From NCBI GenBank assembly GCA_017651465.1, contig JAGCCX010000005.1:1-64000 (forward strand): a stretch of 64,000 bases of DNA. The letters run 5' to 3'. Of this stretch, positions 18,064-26,265 are shown in pieces; the first letter of the stretch is position 1; the number at the start of each line of letters is the position of its first letter. The notes beneath the pieces are model-generated. The model searched no databases and was not told where the DNA came from. It saw only the letters and a list, made by a program, of their open reading frames with translations. A program made the translations under genes and the position numbers. The stretch is from Bacteroidales bacterium (GTDB lineage: Bacteria; Bacteroidota; Bacteroidia; Bacteroidales; UBA932).

Positions 18064-19896
18064 TCAGAAGGTTTGTATGTTCGAATCAAGCCATTCGTAT
18101 TTTCCGCGGAAGGCCTCCTTAAGCCTCTCTACGGCTTGGCGGTAGTCCAGGCTCTCGTCCTGGTTGGTGGTGCGGCTTATCGGCCACATCTCGGAGTTTA
18201 TGGCATCGGAGGCGTACAGAGTGGAGCTGATTGCGTCGATGTAGTCCGGAATATCCGTAAGATTGTGCTTGCAGTTGTTCCAGCGAGTCTTTATCAGGCT
18301 GCGTATCTCCTTGTCCTGGAAAAGCTGGTGGAAATAGTATTTCTGCCCCATCGCTACGTAATTGTATTTGTCGCGGGGGATGAATGTGCCCCAGTCGAAA
18401 TCCCATACCGGACCCGCCTTGAGCTTGCCGCCGCGGTCTTTGTAGATGTAGGCGCTCTTGGGCTGGTTGATTTCGGAGTTCTGGGCGAGTTCGTTGACCA
18501 GCCACCAGTCCACGAAGGTTTCGGGCTCGATGTAATCGAGATACTCGCGCGCTGCAAAACGGGCGCTCTCGAAGAGCGAAGCCTCGAAGCGGGAGACGTA
18601 GTCGTACATATAGTTGAACTGGGCGTCGTTTATCTCGTCGGGATCCTTGAACTGCCAGGGCACGTTGTGAACGGGGGACATAAACTTGAAGTCCTCGTTG
18701 TACCACAGGTCGCATTCCATCAGGTATCCTCCTGTAAGCTCTTCGCCCTCGGTTACTTTCTTGCCGAGGGAGGCAATGTTGACGCGGTTTTCGTCGACCT
18801 TGATCTGCTCGCAGAGGTAATAGTTGCCCCGGTGCTCCCCGTTGAGGAAGAGCTCCACGAACTGTCCGGAGGGAGTCCACTCCATACCGATGCGCCTCGA
18901 AAGCTCGAACGCCACGTCGTTACGGATCAGGGTGCGGTCCATCCAGTTGGCCAGCAGGCACCAGCGCTTGTGCTTGGGCATACCCAGAATCTCGGCCTTG
19001 CTGTCGAGCTTGAGGGCGTAGGGCTTTTTGGGGAACTGGGTCCAGGTGCTGTTGCCGCGCCCTTTCATGCTGAGGGTTCCCTGATAGTGGACCGTAAGGT
19101 CGGAATTGAGAATGGTGAGGGTGGCTCCGTCCATCCACTCCGTCTTGGAGGTGATGGGAGTGGCGTTGGGAGTGTCAAGTATCACGAAGGGCAGTCCGGT
19201 GTTGATGCCGTGATAAGATACTGCCTTGACGGTGAAAGGATTGGAATACACGCTGAATTCTTCTCCGCGGCAGTCTTTGGACTTGATTACCAGGCAGGCC
19301 TCGTCTTCGTAGCTGTCGGCTGCGGCGAGATCTTTCAGGACGGCGCAGTAGCTCCCCGGGACAGGTTTGTTGTCGTCGTCAATGAGCTGCTCCACCGACT
19401 CCAGGGCAATGTTCGCACCCTCATAGTCCAGCGAAATGTCACGGATATTGACTGTAGCGTTGGAGGGGTTTACCCGGAACGGCAGCAGGGAAGTGGCCCC
19501 GGTGATCATACTCACGGGCCTGGATGAAACGAGCGTTATGCTCGAAGGAGTTGCAAACCAGAGGGGGATGACATATTCGCTGCCGTCGGAAAGGCTGATG
19601 ACGACCTTGCCGTCCTGGATCGTTACGTCTATGGTGTCCGGAGTATCGTTGACGGCCGTGAAGCTGCTCCCGTCGGTGAAGACGAAGGTGTAGCCGTTCT
19701 CTTCTTCGACGACTTCCTTGATGATTTTGTTTTCGCGGAGCACACCTTGCAGATACTCGGAAATGGTCTCCAGGTTGGACACTTTGTTCTCGAGCGTATC
19801 CAGCCGCTCATAGATTTTTGAGCAGGATACAGCGGCGCTGCCGAGCAGGCAGGCGGAGATGGTTAGTAGAGTTAGTGTCTTGAAGATTTTGTTCAT
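18064..19896 (-). CDS. CotH-kinase-family lipoprotein, first gene of the operon
   Basis: A 610-residue lipoprotein (AAVSCSKIYERLD) with three parts: a coiled-coil stretch (ERLDTLENKVSNLETISEYL), a DUF4988-like beta region around GYTFVFTDGSSFTAV, and from about residue 235 a CotH kinase domain. Visible CotH landmarks are MKGRGNSTW, KKPYALKLD, WCLLANWMDRTLIRND, GGYLMECD, VDWWLVNELAQNSE and VWDFDWGTF, the last holding the likely metal-binding aspartates. CotH proteins are atypical kinases best known from spore coats; many Bacteroidetes encode exported versions whose target is unknown. It directly precedes SusC by four bases and probably starts the operon, with a -7 box at 19916-19923. Confidence 0.9.
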   Translation of the reverse strand: MNKIFKTLTLLTISACLLGSAAVSCSKIYERLDTLENKVSNLETISEYLQGVLRENKIIKEVVEEENGYTFVFTDGSSFTAVNDTPDTIDVTIQDGKVVISLSDGSEYVIPLWFATPSSITLVSSRPVSMITGATSLLPFRVNPSNATVNIRDISLDYEGANIALESVEQLIDDDNKPVPGSYCAVLKDLAAADSYEDEACLVIKSKDCRGEEFSVYSNPFTVKAVSYHGINTGLPFVILDTPNATPITSKTEWMDGATLTILNSDLTVHYQGTLSMKGRGNSTWTQFPKKPYALKLDSKAEILGMPKHKRWCLLANWMDRTLIRNDVAFELSRRIGMEWTPSGQFVELFLNGEHRGNYYLCEQIKVDENRVNIASLGKKVTEGEELTGGYLMECDLWYNEDFKFMSPVHNVPWQFKDPDEINDAQFNYMYDYVSRFEASLFESARFAAREYLDYIEPETFVDWWLVNELAQNSEINQPKSAYIYKDRGGKLKAGPVWDFDWGTFIPRDKYNYVAMGQKYYFHQLFQDKEIRSLIKTRWNNCKHNLTDIPDYIDAISSTLYASDAINSEMWPISRTTNQDESLDYRQAVERLKEAFRGKYEWLDSNIQTF

Positions 19897-19915
19897 AACA
19901 CGTGCAGTATGAACA

Positions 19916-19923
19916 CAAATCTA
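19916..19923 (-). promoter_or_regulatory. Candidate -7 box upstream of the CotH gene
   Basis: The minus strand reads TAGATTTG, matching the Bacteroidetes -7 consensus TAnnTTTG, about 20 bases before the CotH start codon. No good -33 TTG is seen at the usual distance, which would suit a promoter needing an activator. It lies in the 62-base gap after the regulator gene. Confidence 0.45.
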
Positions 19924-19958
19924 CAAGAGGGTATTTAACGGAGGGCTTAATGAAAGAA

Positions 19959-22397
19959 TTAATGCAGATTTTTTTTGATGAAATCTGTGAAATCTTCGCT
20001 GATTTCTTCCTGCATAATGCGTTTATACTCGCTCGTGAAGCGGCTGAAAACCGATTTTGCCAGACCCACTTTTCCGAGGCTTACAAGGGCCTGGCACTTT
20101 TGCAGAACGGCATCTTCATCCAGGCTGTCGAACAGCAGCCGGCAGTCGGATATCCTCACCAGCATCTCGGGAGACACGCCCGAAGATACTATAGTGTCGA
20201 GTCTGGAGAACACCAGATTGGTATAGCTCGACTTGAAGGCATCCAGCCATTCGAAGTGATATTCGGGCAGCAGGGCGCCCCAGGAAGCCACCTTGAGAAT
20301 CTCCTGTACATTACCCTCGGAAAGCCTGCGCCTGGCTTCCATATAATCGACCTTTCCGCTCTCTGCGCATATACGCCAGTTGCCGCCCTCCGAGATGACG
20401 CTTACCCCGCCAATCTGCTCCAGAAGGGAGCGCAGACGCTTGAGGTTAACGCCCTTGTTGTTGTTGAAACTCTCGTCGGACTTGTCAGGCCACAGGAGCG
20501 ATTTGAGCATCGCATTGGAAATGCTGCCCTTTTCTTCGGTGTAGAGGATCAGTATGGAGAGCAGCTGCACGAGTATGGGCGAGAAGGACGAAGCGATGTC
20601 GTTGCAGTCTTTATCGAGCACGTGGAAGCCGCCCAGCAGGTAAACTCCCGGCTTCTCTGGCTCGAATATGCCGCCAATTTCCTGAGGCTCTTCCTCTTCC
20701 TGAGCCTTCTTGCGGCGGCGTACGACCAGCCAGACAGCAACGATTGCAAGAAGCAGGAGCGCTGCCGCCGCCCAGATCCAGGGGAATCGGGACGGAGCTG
20801 CGGCCTCGCCGGAGAGTATGGGAGCTCCGAGGATGTAGGTCGCTACGTGCGAATCCCCGTCGTCTCCGCTCCAGCACAGGGCGGCTATGTACATTTCGTA
20901 CTCGGCGTTGTAATAGAGCCTTGCCTCGGATGAAATGTCGGAGAAGGTGTAGTGGAGCTTGTCTGCAAGCTCCTGGCAGCTTCCGTCCTCGAAGTTGAAG
21001 CGCACCAGCTGGAGGGACGAGTCGTGGATCTCCGGGTTGTATATCAGCGTGAGGAACGACTCGCCTCCCTCTTCGAACACCAGGTCCTTGGCGGCCACGT
21101 TGTTTCCGAGCAAGGGGTTGTGCCACAAAGTCTTGGAAGAGCCGTCCCGGGGATCTATCTCGCAGAAGTCGTCCCAGAAACGGACCCCGAGCTCCTGGCG
21201 CCCGTCTGCATTGCCTTTTCCGCCGAGGACGTAAACCTTGCCGTCCAACACTCCGGCAGCCGACAGGTACCTGGGCGTAATGCCTTGAAGTTCATCCGAC
21301 TTTATGGACAGGTCGGCGGGACTCCACCAGTAGGCCATATTGGAATACTTGTGCTGGCCATATCCGAAGATATGCAAGTATTCCTGACTGTCTTCGAGCC
21401 ACAGGCTGTTGTTGTGCAGTAATGTGCAGGTGCGGGTCCTGTTGTTGTCCGCCACCCACTCGCCGGACTGCTGGTCGAAGCGTATGAACTGCCCCGACTC
21501 CACATCGGCATATATCAGGTCGCCGTTCGGGAGCACCTCGAAATTGTCCCGGACAAAGGCCATCTTCATATTCCTCTTGTACGGAATAACGGTGTTGCTG
21601 GCGGAGGCGACGTCGATCTTTATGATCTGATACTCCGAGATGAAGTAAACGGTAGCCCCGTCCCTGGAGGCGCAGCTGTAGCTGAGCGAGGGGGTGCGGG
21701 CCGAGAATGCTTTTGTCCAGCGGCGGTTGAAATCCTTGAGGAAGAGGCAGTTGGAAGCCTTGATGCTGACGCTCGGGCGGGGTTCCAGGTCAGACTCGTC
21801 GGAGAGCAGCCAGGTATGGGTGCGGCCATTATCTACTTTCAGCTGCAAGTCTGCCAGTATCATCGGGGCCACGTCGGAACTTACGAATCCGGGCGCGTCA
21901 CACTTGCCGAAGTAGAAAATGGCACGGTGACGCTTTGCTGCAAAAGCCCCCCGGAAAACCTCCCTTCCGTTGGCGCTGAGCACAAGGTTCCCTTCATCCT
22001 CAAAAATCTTGACGTAGAAGTCTTTCCACTCTTCTACATTGTCTCCCTCGTCGTTGAGGGAAACCAGATTGAGATGATCTGCCGTGGCGCATATCTCGGG
22101 CCTGTCGCCCCTCGGGGCCAGTAAAAAATCAATAGGCAGCAAGTCGTCCAGGGCCATACGGCAAATATATCCGAATCGGCCCTTGTTGAGCTCGATCTTG
22201 ATTGAAAACGACAAAGAAAGGGAGTCCGTGAAGGTTATCCACTCTTTTTGCCTGGCAGGGAGCATAAGCGAGGTCCTTTCTTCCGAGGGCACATCATATG
22301 AGCGGAACAGCATCCCGTCCTGTATCCGGGCGGATGACAGGAAGGGAACGGCCACCAACAAGGCGGTGATAATGAAAATGAAGCGGAAAGACCTCAC
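19959..22397 (-). CDS. Membrane-tethered transcriptional regulator, exported sensor plus cytoplasmic winged helix
   Basis: An 812-residue protein. A signal peptide leads into about 500 exported residues with beta-propeller/Kelch-like repetition (KVYVLGGKGNADG, WWSPADLSIKSDELQ). One membrane segment follows near residues 534-558 (WIWAAAALLLLAIVAVWLVV, then RRRKK). The cytoplasmic tail holds a winged-helix domain of the OmpR/SARP kind (LLWPDKSDESFNNNKGVNLK, then LRSLLEQIGG and a GGNWRICAE wing) and a helical C-terminus. There is no kinase or receiver domain, so it looks like a one-component transmembrane regulator that senses a ligand outside the inner membrane. The start used is GTG at 22397, since no in-frame ATG would leave a signal peptide. 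It probably controls the adjacent CotH-SusC operon. Confidence 0.75.
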   Translation of the reverse strand: MRSFRFIFIITALLVAVPFLSSARIQDGMLFRSYDVPSEERTSLMLPARQKEWITFTDSLSLSFSIKIELNKGRFGYICRMALDDLLPIDFLLAPRGDRPEICATADHLNLVSLNDEGDNVEEWKDFYVKIFEDEGNLVLSANGREVFRGAFAAKRHRAIFYFGKCDAPGFVSSDVAPMILADLQLKVDNGRTHTWLLSDESDLEPRPSVSIKASNCLFLKDFNRRWTKAFSARTPSLSYSCASRDGATVYFISEYQIIKIDVASASNTVIPYKRNMKMAFVRDNFEVLPNGDLIYADVESGQFIRFDQQSGEWVADNNRTRTCTLLHNNSLWLEDSQEYLHIFGYGQHKYSNMAYWWSPADLSIKSDELQGITPRYLSAAGVLDGKVYVLGGKGNADGRQELGVRFWDDFCEIDPRDGSSKTLWHNPLLGNNVAAKDLVFEEGGESFLTLIYNPEIHDSSLQLVRFNFEDGSCQELADKLHYTFSDISSEARLYYNAEYEMYIAALCWSGDDGDSHVATYILGAPILSGEAAAPSRFPWIWAAAALLLLAIVAVWLVVRRRKKAQEEEEPQEIGGIFEPEKPGVYLLGGFHVLDKDCNDIASSFSPILVQLLSILILYTEEKGSISNAMLKSLLWPDKSDESFNNNKGVNLKRLRSLLEQIGGVSVISEGGNWRICAESGKVDYMEARRRLSEGNVQEILKVASWGALLPEYHFEWLDAFKSSYTNLVFSRLDTIVSSGVSPEMLVRISDCRLLFDSLDEDAVLQKCQALVSLGKVGLAKSVFSRFTSEYKRIMQEEISEDFTDFIKKNLH

Positions 22398-22401
22398 ATC
22401 A

Positions 22402-22433
22402 CAAATATAAGAAAAACAAACGATAAGCTACAA
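22402..22433 (-). promoter_or_regulatory. Promoter of the membrane-tethered regulator gene
   Basis: The minus strand shows -33 TTG (22433-22431) and, after 21 bases, -7 TATATTTG (22409-22402). The -33 lies inside a short palindrome, AAGCT-ACA-AGCTT (22425-22437), which could be an operator. The box ends only four bases before the GTG start, implying a very short or absent leader. Confidence 0.5.
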
Positions 22434-22446
22434 GCTTCCCGGATAT

Positions 22447-22477
22447 AAAAAAAGGGCGGACCTTTGCAGATCCGCCC
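22447..22477 (-). terminator. Rho-independent terminator of the second SusC/SusD operon
   Basis: On the minus strand a perfect 7-bp stem (GGGCGGA / TCCGCCC, 10-base loop) is followed immediately by seven T residues. It lies about 20 bases after the stop of the 22498-24327 gene and separates that operon from the regulator gene. Confidence 0.9.
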
Positions 22478-22497
22478 GCAGCTAATAATTTGAGGCT

Positions 22498-24327
22498 TTA
22501 TTCAGGCAGGATATCCGCCTCCAGGCCTACGGAGTACAGCTCTATGCCGTCGGCAGACTGATAGGCAATGTATCCGTTGCCCTTGCTGTCGAATTCCAGG
22601 AAGTAAGCCGACTTGGCCGCAACAGGGGACTCTGCGGCGAACTTGCTCCACTGGTAACCGCCGTCTACGTCAAGATACTCGAAGACGGGAATGTTCTCGG
22701 CTCCGTCGTATGCGATAACCACAAGCTGATCGGTAGGACTGACGGCAAAGCCGGCATCCTCGGTTACACCGCCGCTCGAGCCGATAGTCACGGGAATTCC
22801 GGTACCAAAAGGCTTAAGAGTACCTGCAGAAGCATCTACAGTGAAGATCTGCATTGTGTTGGTAGCTCTGTCGGCGCCCATCAGGTAAAGGCCGCCCTGG
22901 CCGTCGCCCTTCAGCGCCAAGCTGGCAGGAAGACCGTGAGGTGCACCGGCGGGGATAAAGTTCTCTACGATGGGTTTCAATGTGCCGTCGGCATTCACCT
23001 CGTGCACATAATAGCCGAACTCGTTGAATGAGCTGCCAATAAACACTTTCCCGTCGTAGATTACGCAAGAAGAGGCGTAGTACATACCGGAGTTGGCGGT
23101 TCCGCCGGAGCCCAGAGCGGGAGCGTTGCTCACGACATTGGACGACCAGGCAGTTCCGTTAAAGCCGGAGTAATTCATAACCCTGTAAGAAGCTTCGTTC
23201 TTTGTATTTCCGTTCCAGAAGAAGGCGGGCTGGCCGCTTGCGGGATGTACAAATAGAGGATAGTTGTAGGAAGATGAACTGTTGCCGTTCTGCGGTGTGA
23301 TACCGGCTTCGCCAATCAGGGACCAACCGGAATCGAGTTTCTTGACAGTGGGCTTGTTGGACACTTCTGCGCCATAATACTGGAGGAACAGAGTGCCGTC
23401 GGGAGCGAATGCGATGCGGGGCTTGCTGGCTGCCCTGGCAGAGGCGTCGGCGGCGCCGGTCGGGCCCACGAGGGTAAAGGCCGAGCCGTCCCATTTTGCG
23501 ACGGAGATGTTGTTGTACTTCTCGTCGCCGACCTTGCGGGCGTAAGCGAAGTACGGGCAGTCGTCGGCGGGGTTGATGGTCATAACAAAGTCGGCTATTG
23601 TACCCTCGGTATATTGACCGATCTTGGAAAGCACGTATTCAAGTATCTTGCCCACCTTGAGCACGTAGGCGCTGCTCTTTCCGGCCACCTGGTCGGAAAC
23701 GGTGATGTCGATGGGGAAGTTGGTATCGACCTTTATGGAGGCGCCGCTTTCAACATCGCTGTTGTTCACCTTGATGGCATCGTTCTGGCCGGCGGTGACG
23801 GTAAGCACAAGTTCCTTGCGGAAAGCCTCGCCGGGAACGCGCACAATCATTTCGGGAGTGATAGCCTCGGGAGCCACATCGGCGGTAAGGGCGCTGTTGT
23901 CGGCCTGCTTGAAGCATATCGACACAAGTTCGGCAATCTCGTCGTTGGGCTTGATGGCAATGGTATAGTCGACCGACATCACCGACACGTCATCCGACAC
24001 GGAAATCTTGGTGCCGTCTGTGAGCGAGACAGAAGTTTCGCCGGAAACAAGGGCTGCTCCACCGGCTTTCACTACGTCATTCTCGGTTACAGTAAAGTCG
24101 GGAATGAAGCTGGTGGCCGAGACGGAGGTGGGAATGACCAGGGTGATGGTCTTGGCCGAAGCGTCAATGACGCCCTTTACATCGTTGGGGAGGGCGGCAT
24201 TCTTGGCGGAAGAGAGTGTGAATGATGTGATTTCGCACTTTCCGTCGGGTGTCACTTTGGGCTGGCAGGATGCCAGAACCGAAGCTGCTGCGAGGACGCA
24301 GGCTGCAAAGGAAACAATTCTATTCAT
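22498..24327 (-). CDS. Lipoprotein with DUF5018-like repeats and a beta-propeller-like domain
   Basis: A 609-residue lipoprotein (VLASCQPKVTPDGKC). The first 230 residues contain repeated modules in the style of DUF5018 (ITSFTLSSAKNAALPNDVKG, DASAKTITLVIP, DYTIAIKP). The remaining 370 residues have repeated blades such as FAYARKVGDEKYNNISVAKW, VIAYDGAENIPVFEYLD and FDSKGNGYIAYQSADGIELY, suggesting a six- or seven-bladed propeller. No catalytic residues are recognisable. As the last gene of a SusC/SusD operon without any glycoside hydrolase, it is probably a surface ligand-binding protein. Confidence 0.75.
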   Translation of the reverse strand: MNRIVSFAACVLAAASVLASCQPKVTPDGKCEITSFTLSSAKNAALPNDVKGVIDASAKTITLVIPTSVSATSFIPDFTVTENDVVKAGGAALVSGETSVSLTDGTKISVSDDVSVMSVDYTIAIKPNDEIAELVSICFKQADNSALTADVAPEAITPEMIVRVPGEAFRKELVLTVTAGQNDAIKVNNSDVESGASIKVDTNFPIDITVSDQVAGKSSAYVLKVGKILEYVLSKIGQYTEGTIADFVMTINPADDCPYFAYARKVGDEKYNNISVAKWDGSAFTLVGPTGAADASARAASKPRIAFAPDGTLFLQYYGAEVSNKPTVKKLDSGWSLIGEAGITPQNGNSSSSYNYPLFVHPASGQPAFFWNGNTKNEASYRVMNYSGFNGTAWSSNVVSNAPALGSGGTANSGMYYASSCVIYDGKVFIGSSFNEFGYYVHEVNADGTLKPIVENFIPAGAPHGLPASLALKGDGQGGLYLMGADRATNTMQIFTVDASAGTLKPFGTGIPVTIGSSGGVTEDAGFAVSPTDQLVVIAYDGAENIPVFEYLDVDGGYQWSKFAAESPVAAKSAYFLEFDSKGNGYIAYQSADGIELYSVGLEADILPE

Positions 24328-24331
24328 AACA

Positions 24332-24820
24332 CTATAACTTTGTGAAAATAAATTCTTTTTTGATGGCGTCCTTGCCGGGACAGCCCAGCAGCATTTCGGG
24401 CAGGCTGGTGCGGGTCAGACGGAAGGTGAGGGTGTTGTCTTTGTCGGGATCGAAATTGTCGGTCTTGTACCATATTACCCTCACGGGCAGGCTGTAGGTG
24501 CCCGGGCTGAAGGTCTGGGGGCTCATAGTGCTGGCCTGCACTTTGAAGTCGGAGCCCTCTTTGAGTCCGTCGCCGGGAATTATCTCATATTCAACCACTA
24601 TCGGCTCGGTGAAGTAGTTCTTGCTGGCGCTGACCACTATACGTATCTCGGTGAGCAAATTGTCGAGATTGCGGTCGACGCTAAGGGATGACGCACCGTT
24701 GACATCTTCGAGGCGCACAAACGGCGTGTCGAAGAAAACCTCCTCGTGCTTGCGGCATCCGCAGACAAGGAGCAGGATGCCCGCAAGGGCGACTGCGGCT
24801 TTATTTATCTTTGTAACCAT
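24332..24820 (-). CDS. Small SusD-associated lipoprotein, beta-sandwich
   Basis: A 162-residue lipoprotein (LLLVCGCRKHEEV) that appears to fold as a single beta-sandwich (VEYEIIPGDGLKEGSDFKV ... TLTFRLTRTS). It resembles the calx-beta/DUF1735-like domains often encoded right after SusD. The reading frame overlaps the end of the SusD gene by 20 bases, so expression is coupled. A cell-surface accessory role is inferred from position only. Confidence 0.65.
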   Translation of the reverse strand: MVTKINKAAVALAGILLLVCGCRKHEEVFFDTPFVRLEDVNGASSLSVDRNLDNLLTEIRIVVSASKNYFTEPIVVEYEIIPGDGLKEGSDFKVQASTMSPQTFSPGTYSLPVRVIWYKTDNFDPDKDNTLTFRLTRTSLPEMLLGCPGKDAIKKEFIFTKL

Positions 24821-26261
24821 CGTTCTGTTCCATTTTATCGTTGGCCTGCATCTCCATCTGGCTGATGGGGAGCGAATAGCGGTAGTCGGGATATCTGAGG
24901 ACCTTGGTCGTGGAGGATGTGCCGGACGAGCGCACTATATCCTCGCCGCGGCGCTTAAGGTCGAAGAACCGGTGCCCTTCGAAGCACAGCTCTTTGGCGC
25001 GTTCTTCCTGGATAATACGGTCCAGGCCGTCGGCGCCGGTGTAATTCAAGCCTATGTCGGAGGGACTCTTGCCCAGGGCGCGGGCACGTATGGCCTTGAT
25101 GTCTTCGGCGGCCTCATTCAAGTTACCCCCGCCGAGGCAAAGTGCTTCGGCGTGAATAAAATACATCTCGGAAACCCTGAGGATGAACGGGTCGCAGCGG
25201 CGGTTCAGCTCGTCCGAGACGCCTCCTTTGAGGGGAAGATACTTGCAGATGGCAGTGAATACTTTCCCTGCGTAAATATCTCCGTCTTCAGGCTCGGCCA
25301 CATAAGTGAAGAGATCCTTGCGGACATCGTCGGAAGAGAAGGTTGCGAGGAATTCGGGATCTATCGTAGCGGTCTGGTCGGTCAGGGGAGAGCAAAACGC
25401 GCGCATCCCGGAACCGGAGCTGTAGGAATTGACCCTGAAAATCGCTTCTCCGGGGAAGTCCTGGGCCTTCCTGAACATATTTACATACTCGCTGCGGGGG
25501 CTGAGAGGCACCTCGTTCATCACCTCTTTGGCATAAGCGGCGGCGTTGGAATAATCCTTCATATAGAGGTAAACCCGGGCCAACAGTGCCTTGCAGGCAA
25601 GGGCCGAGATATACGTGGGATTACGCTCGGTATCTTCGCCGAACAATTCGATGGCCTTTTTCAAGTCGGACAAGATGAGGTTGTAACAGTCTTTGACCGA
25701 GTCTCTTGGCAGCTCGGAATCAAAGCCGGGCACGTAGTCGATCGCAACCACTCCGAGGTGAGACGCATCGGCGGTGAAAATGTAGGGCATAGCATATATG
25801 TTGCACAGGTCGAAGATGGCCAGGGCCCGGGCAAAATATGCATAAGCGAAATGCTTGTTTATCAGGTCGGTGTGCTCCGGAAACTCCTTTAACAGCTTCT
25901 CTCCGTAAAAGAGAATGTTGTTTGCATTGGTGCAGATTTCGTATCCCTTCTTCCACAGCAGATAAGGGTAACCCGAATTGTCGGCAGGAAGGCTCTCGAA
26001 GTCATATACCAGCTGGAGCACCTGTGAAGTATTCACCCTGTAGAGGTATATCTTGTCGGCGGCTATTTCTCCCATACGGATGTAATAGTCGTCGTAATAG
26101 TCCCTGATGAGGCTGTGAAGCCCCAGACCGGCCGCTTTAAGTCCGTCGGTATCGCCGAAGAAACCGTCGATAGTGCTTTTTCCGAGCGTCTCGACATTCA
26201 GGAATGATGAGCAGCCCTGAAGCGACAGGGCAAGCAGGCAAATGGTTAACAATCTCTTCAT
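24801..26261 (-). CDS. SusD/RagB-family lipoprotein
   Basis: A 486-residue SusD homologue. The lipobox is LQGCSSFLNVE. The helical repeat region contains YAYFARALAIFDLCNIYAMP and the C-terminal landmark is LCFEGHRFFDLKRRGEDIV, both standard for the family. It lies four bases after its SusC partner. Its 3' end overlaps the next gene by 20 bases. Confidence 0.95.
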   Translation of the reverse strand: MKRLLTICLLALSLQGCSSFLNVETLGKSTIDGFFGDTDGLKAAGLGLHSLIRDYYDDYYIRMGEIAADKIYLYRVNTSQVLQLVYDFESLPADNSGYPYLLWKKGYEICTNANNILFYGEKLLKEFPEHTDLINKHFAYAYFARALAIFDLCNIYAMPYIFTADASHLGVVAIDYVPGFDSELPRDSVKDCYNLILSDLKKAIELFGEDTERNPTYISALACKALLARVYLYMKDYSNAAAYAKEVMNEVPLSPRSEYVNMFRKAQDFPGEAIFRVNSYSSGSGMRAFCSPLTDQTATIDPEFLATFSSDDVRKDLFTYVAEPEDGDIYAGKVFTAICKYLPLKGGVSDELNRRCDPFILRVSEMYFIHAEALCLGGGNLNEAAEDIKAIRARALGKSPSDIGLNYTGADGLDRIIQEERAKELCFEGHRFFDLKRRGEDIVRSSGTSSTTKVLRYPDYRYSLPISQMEMQANDKMEQNDGYKDK

Positions 26262-26265
26262 CTTC

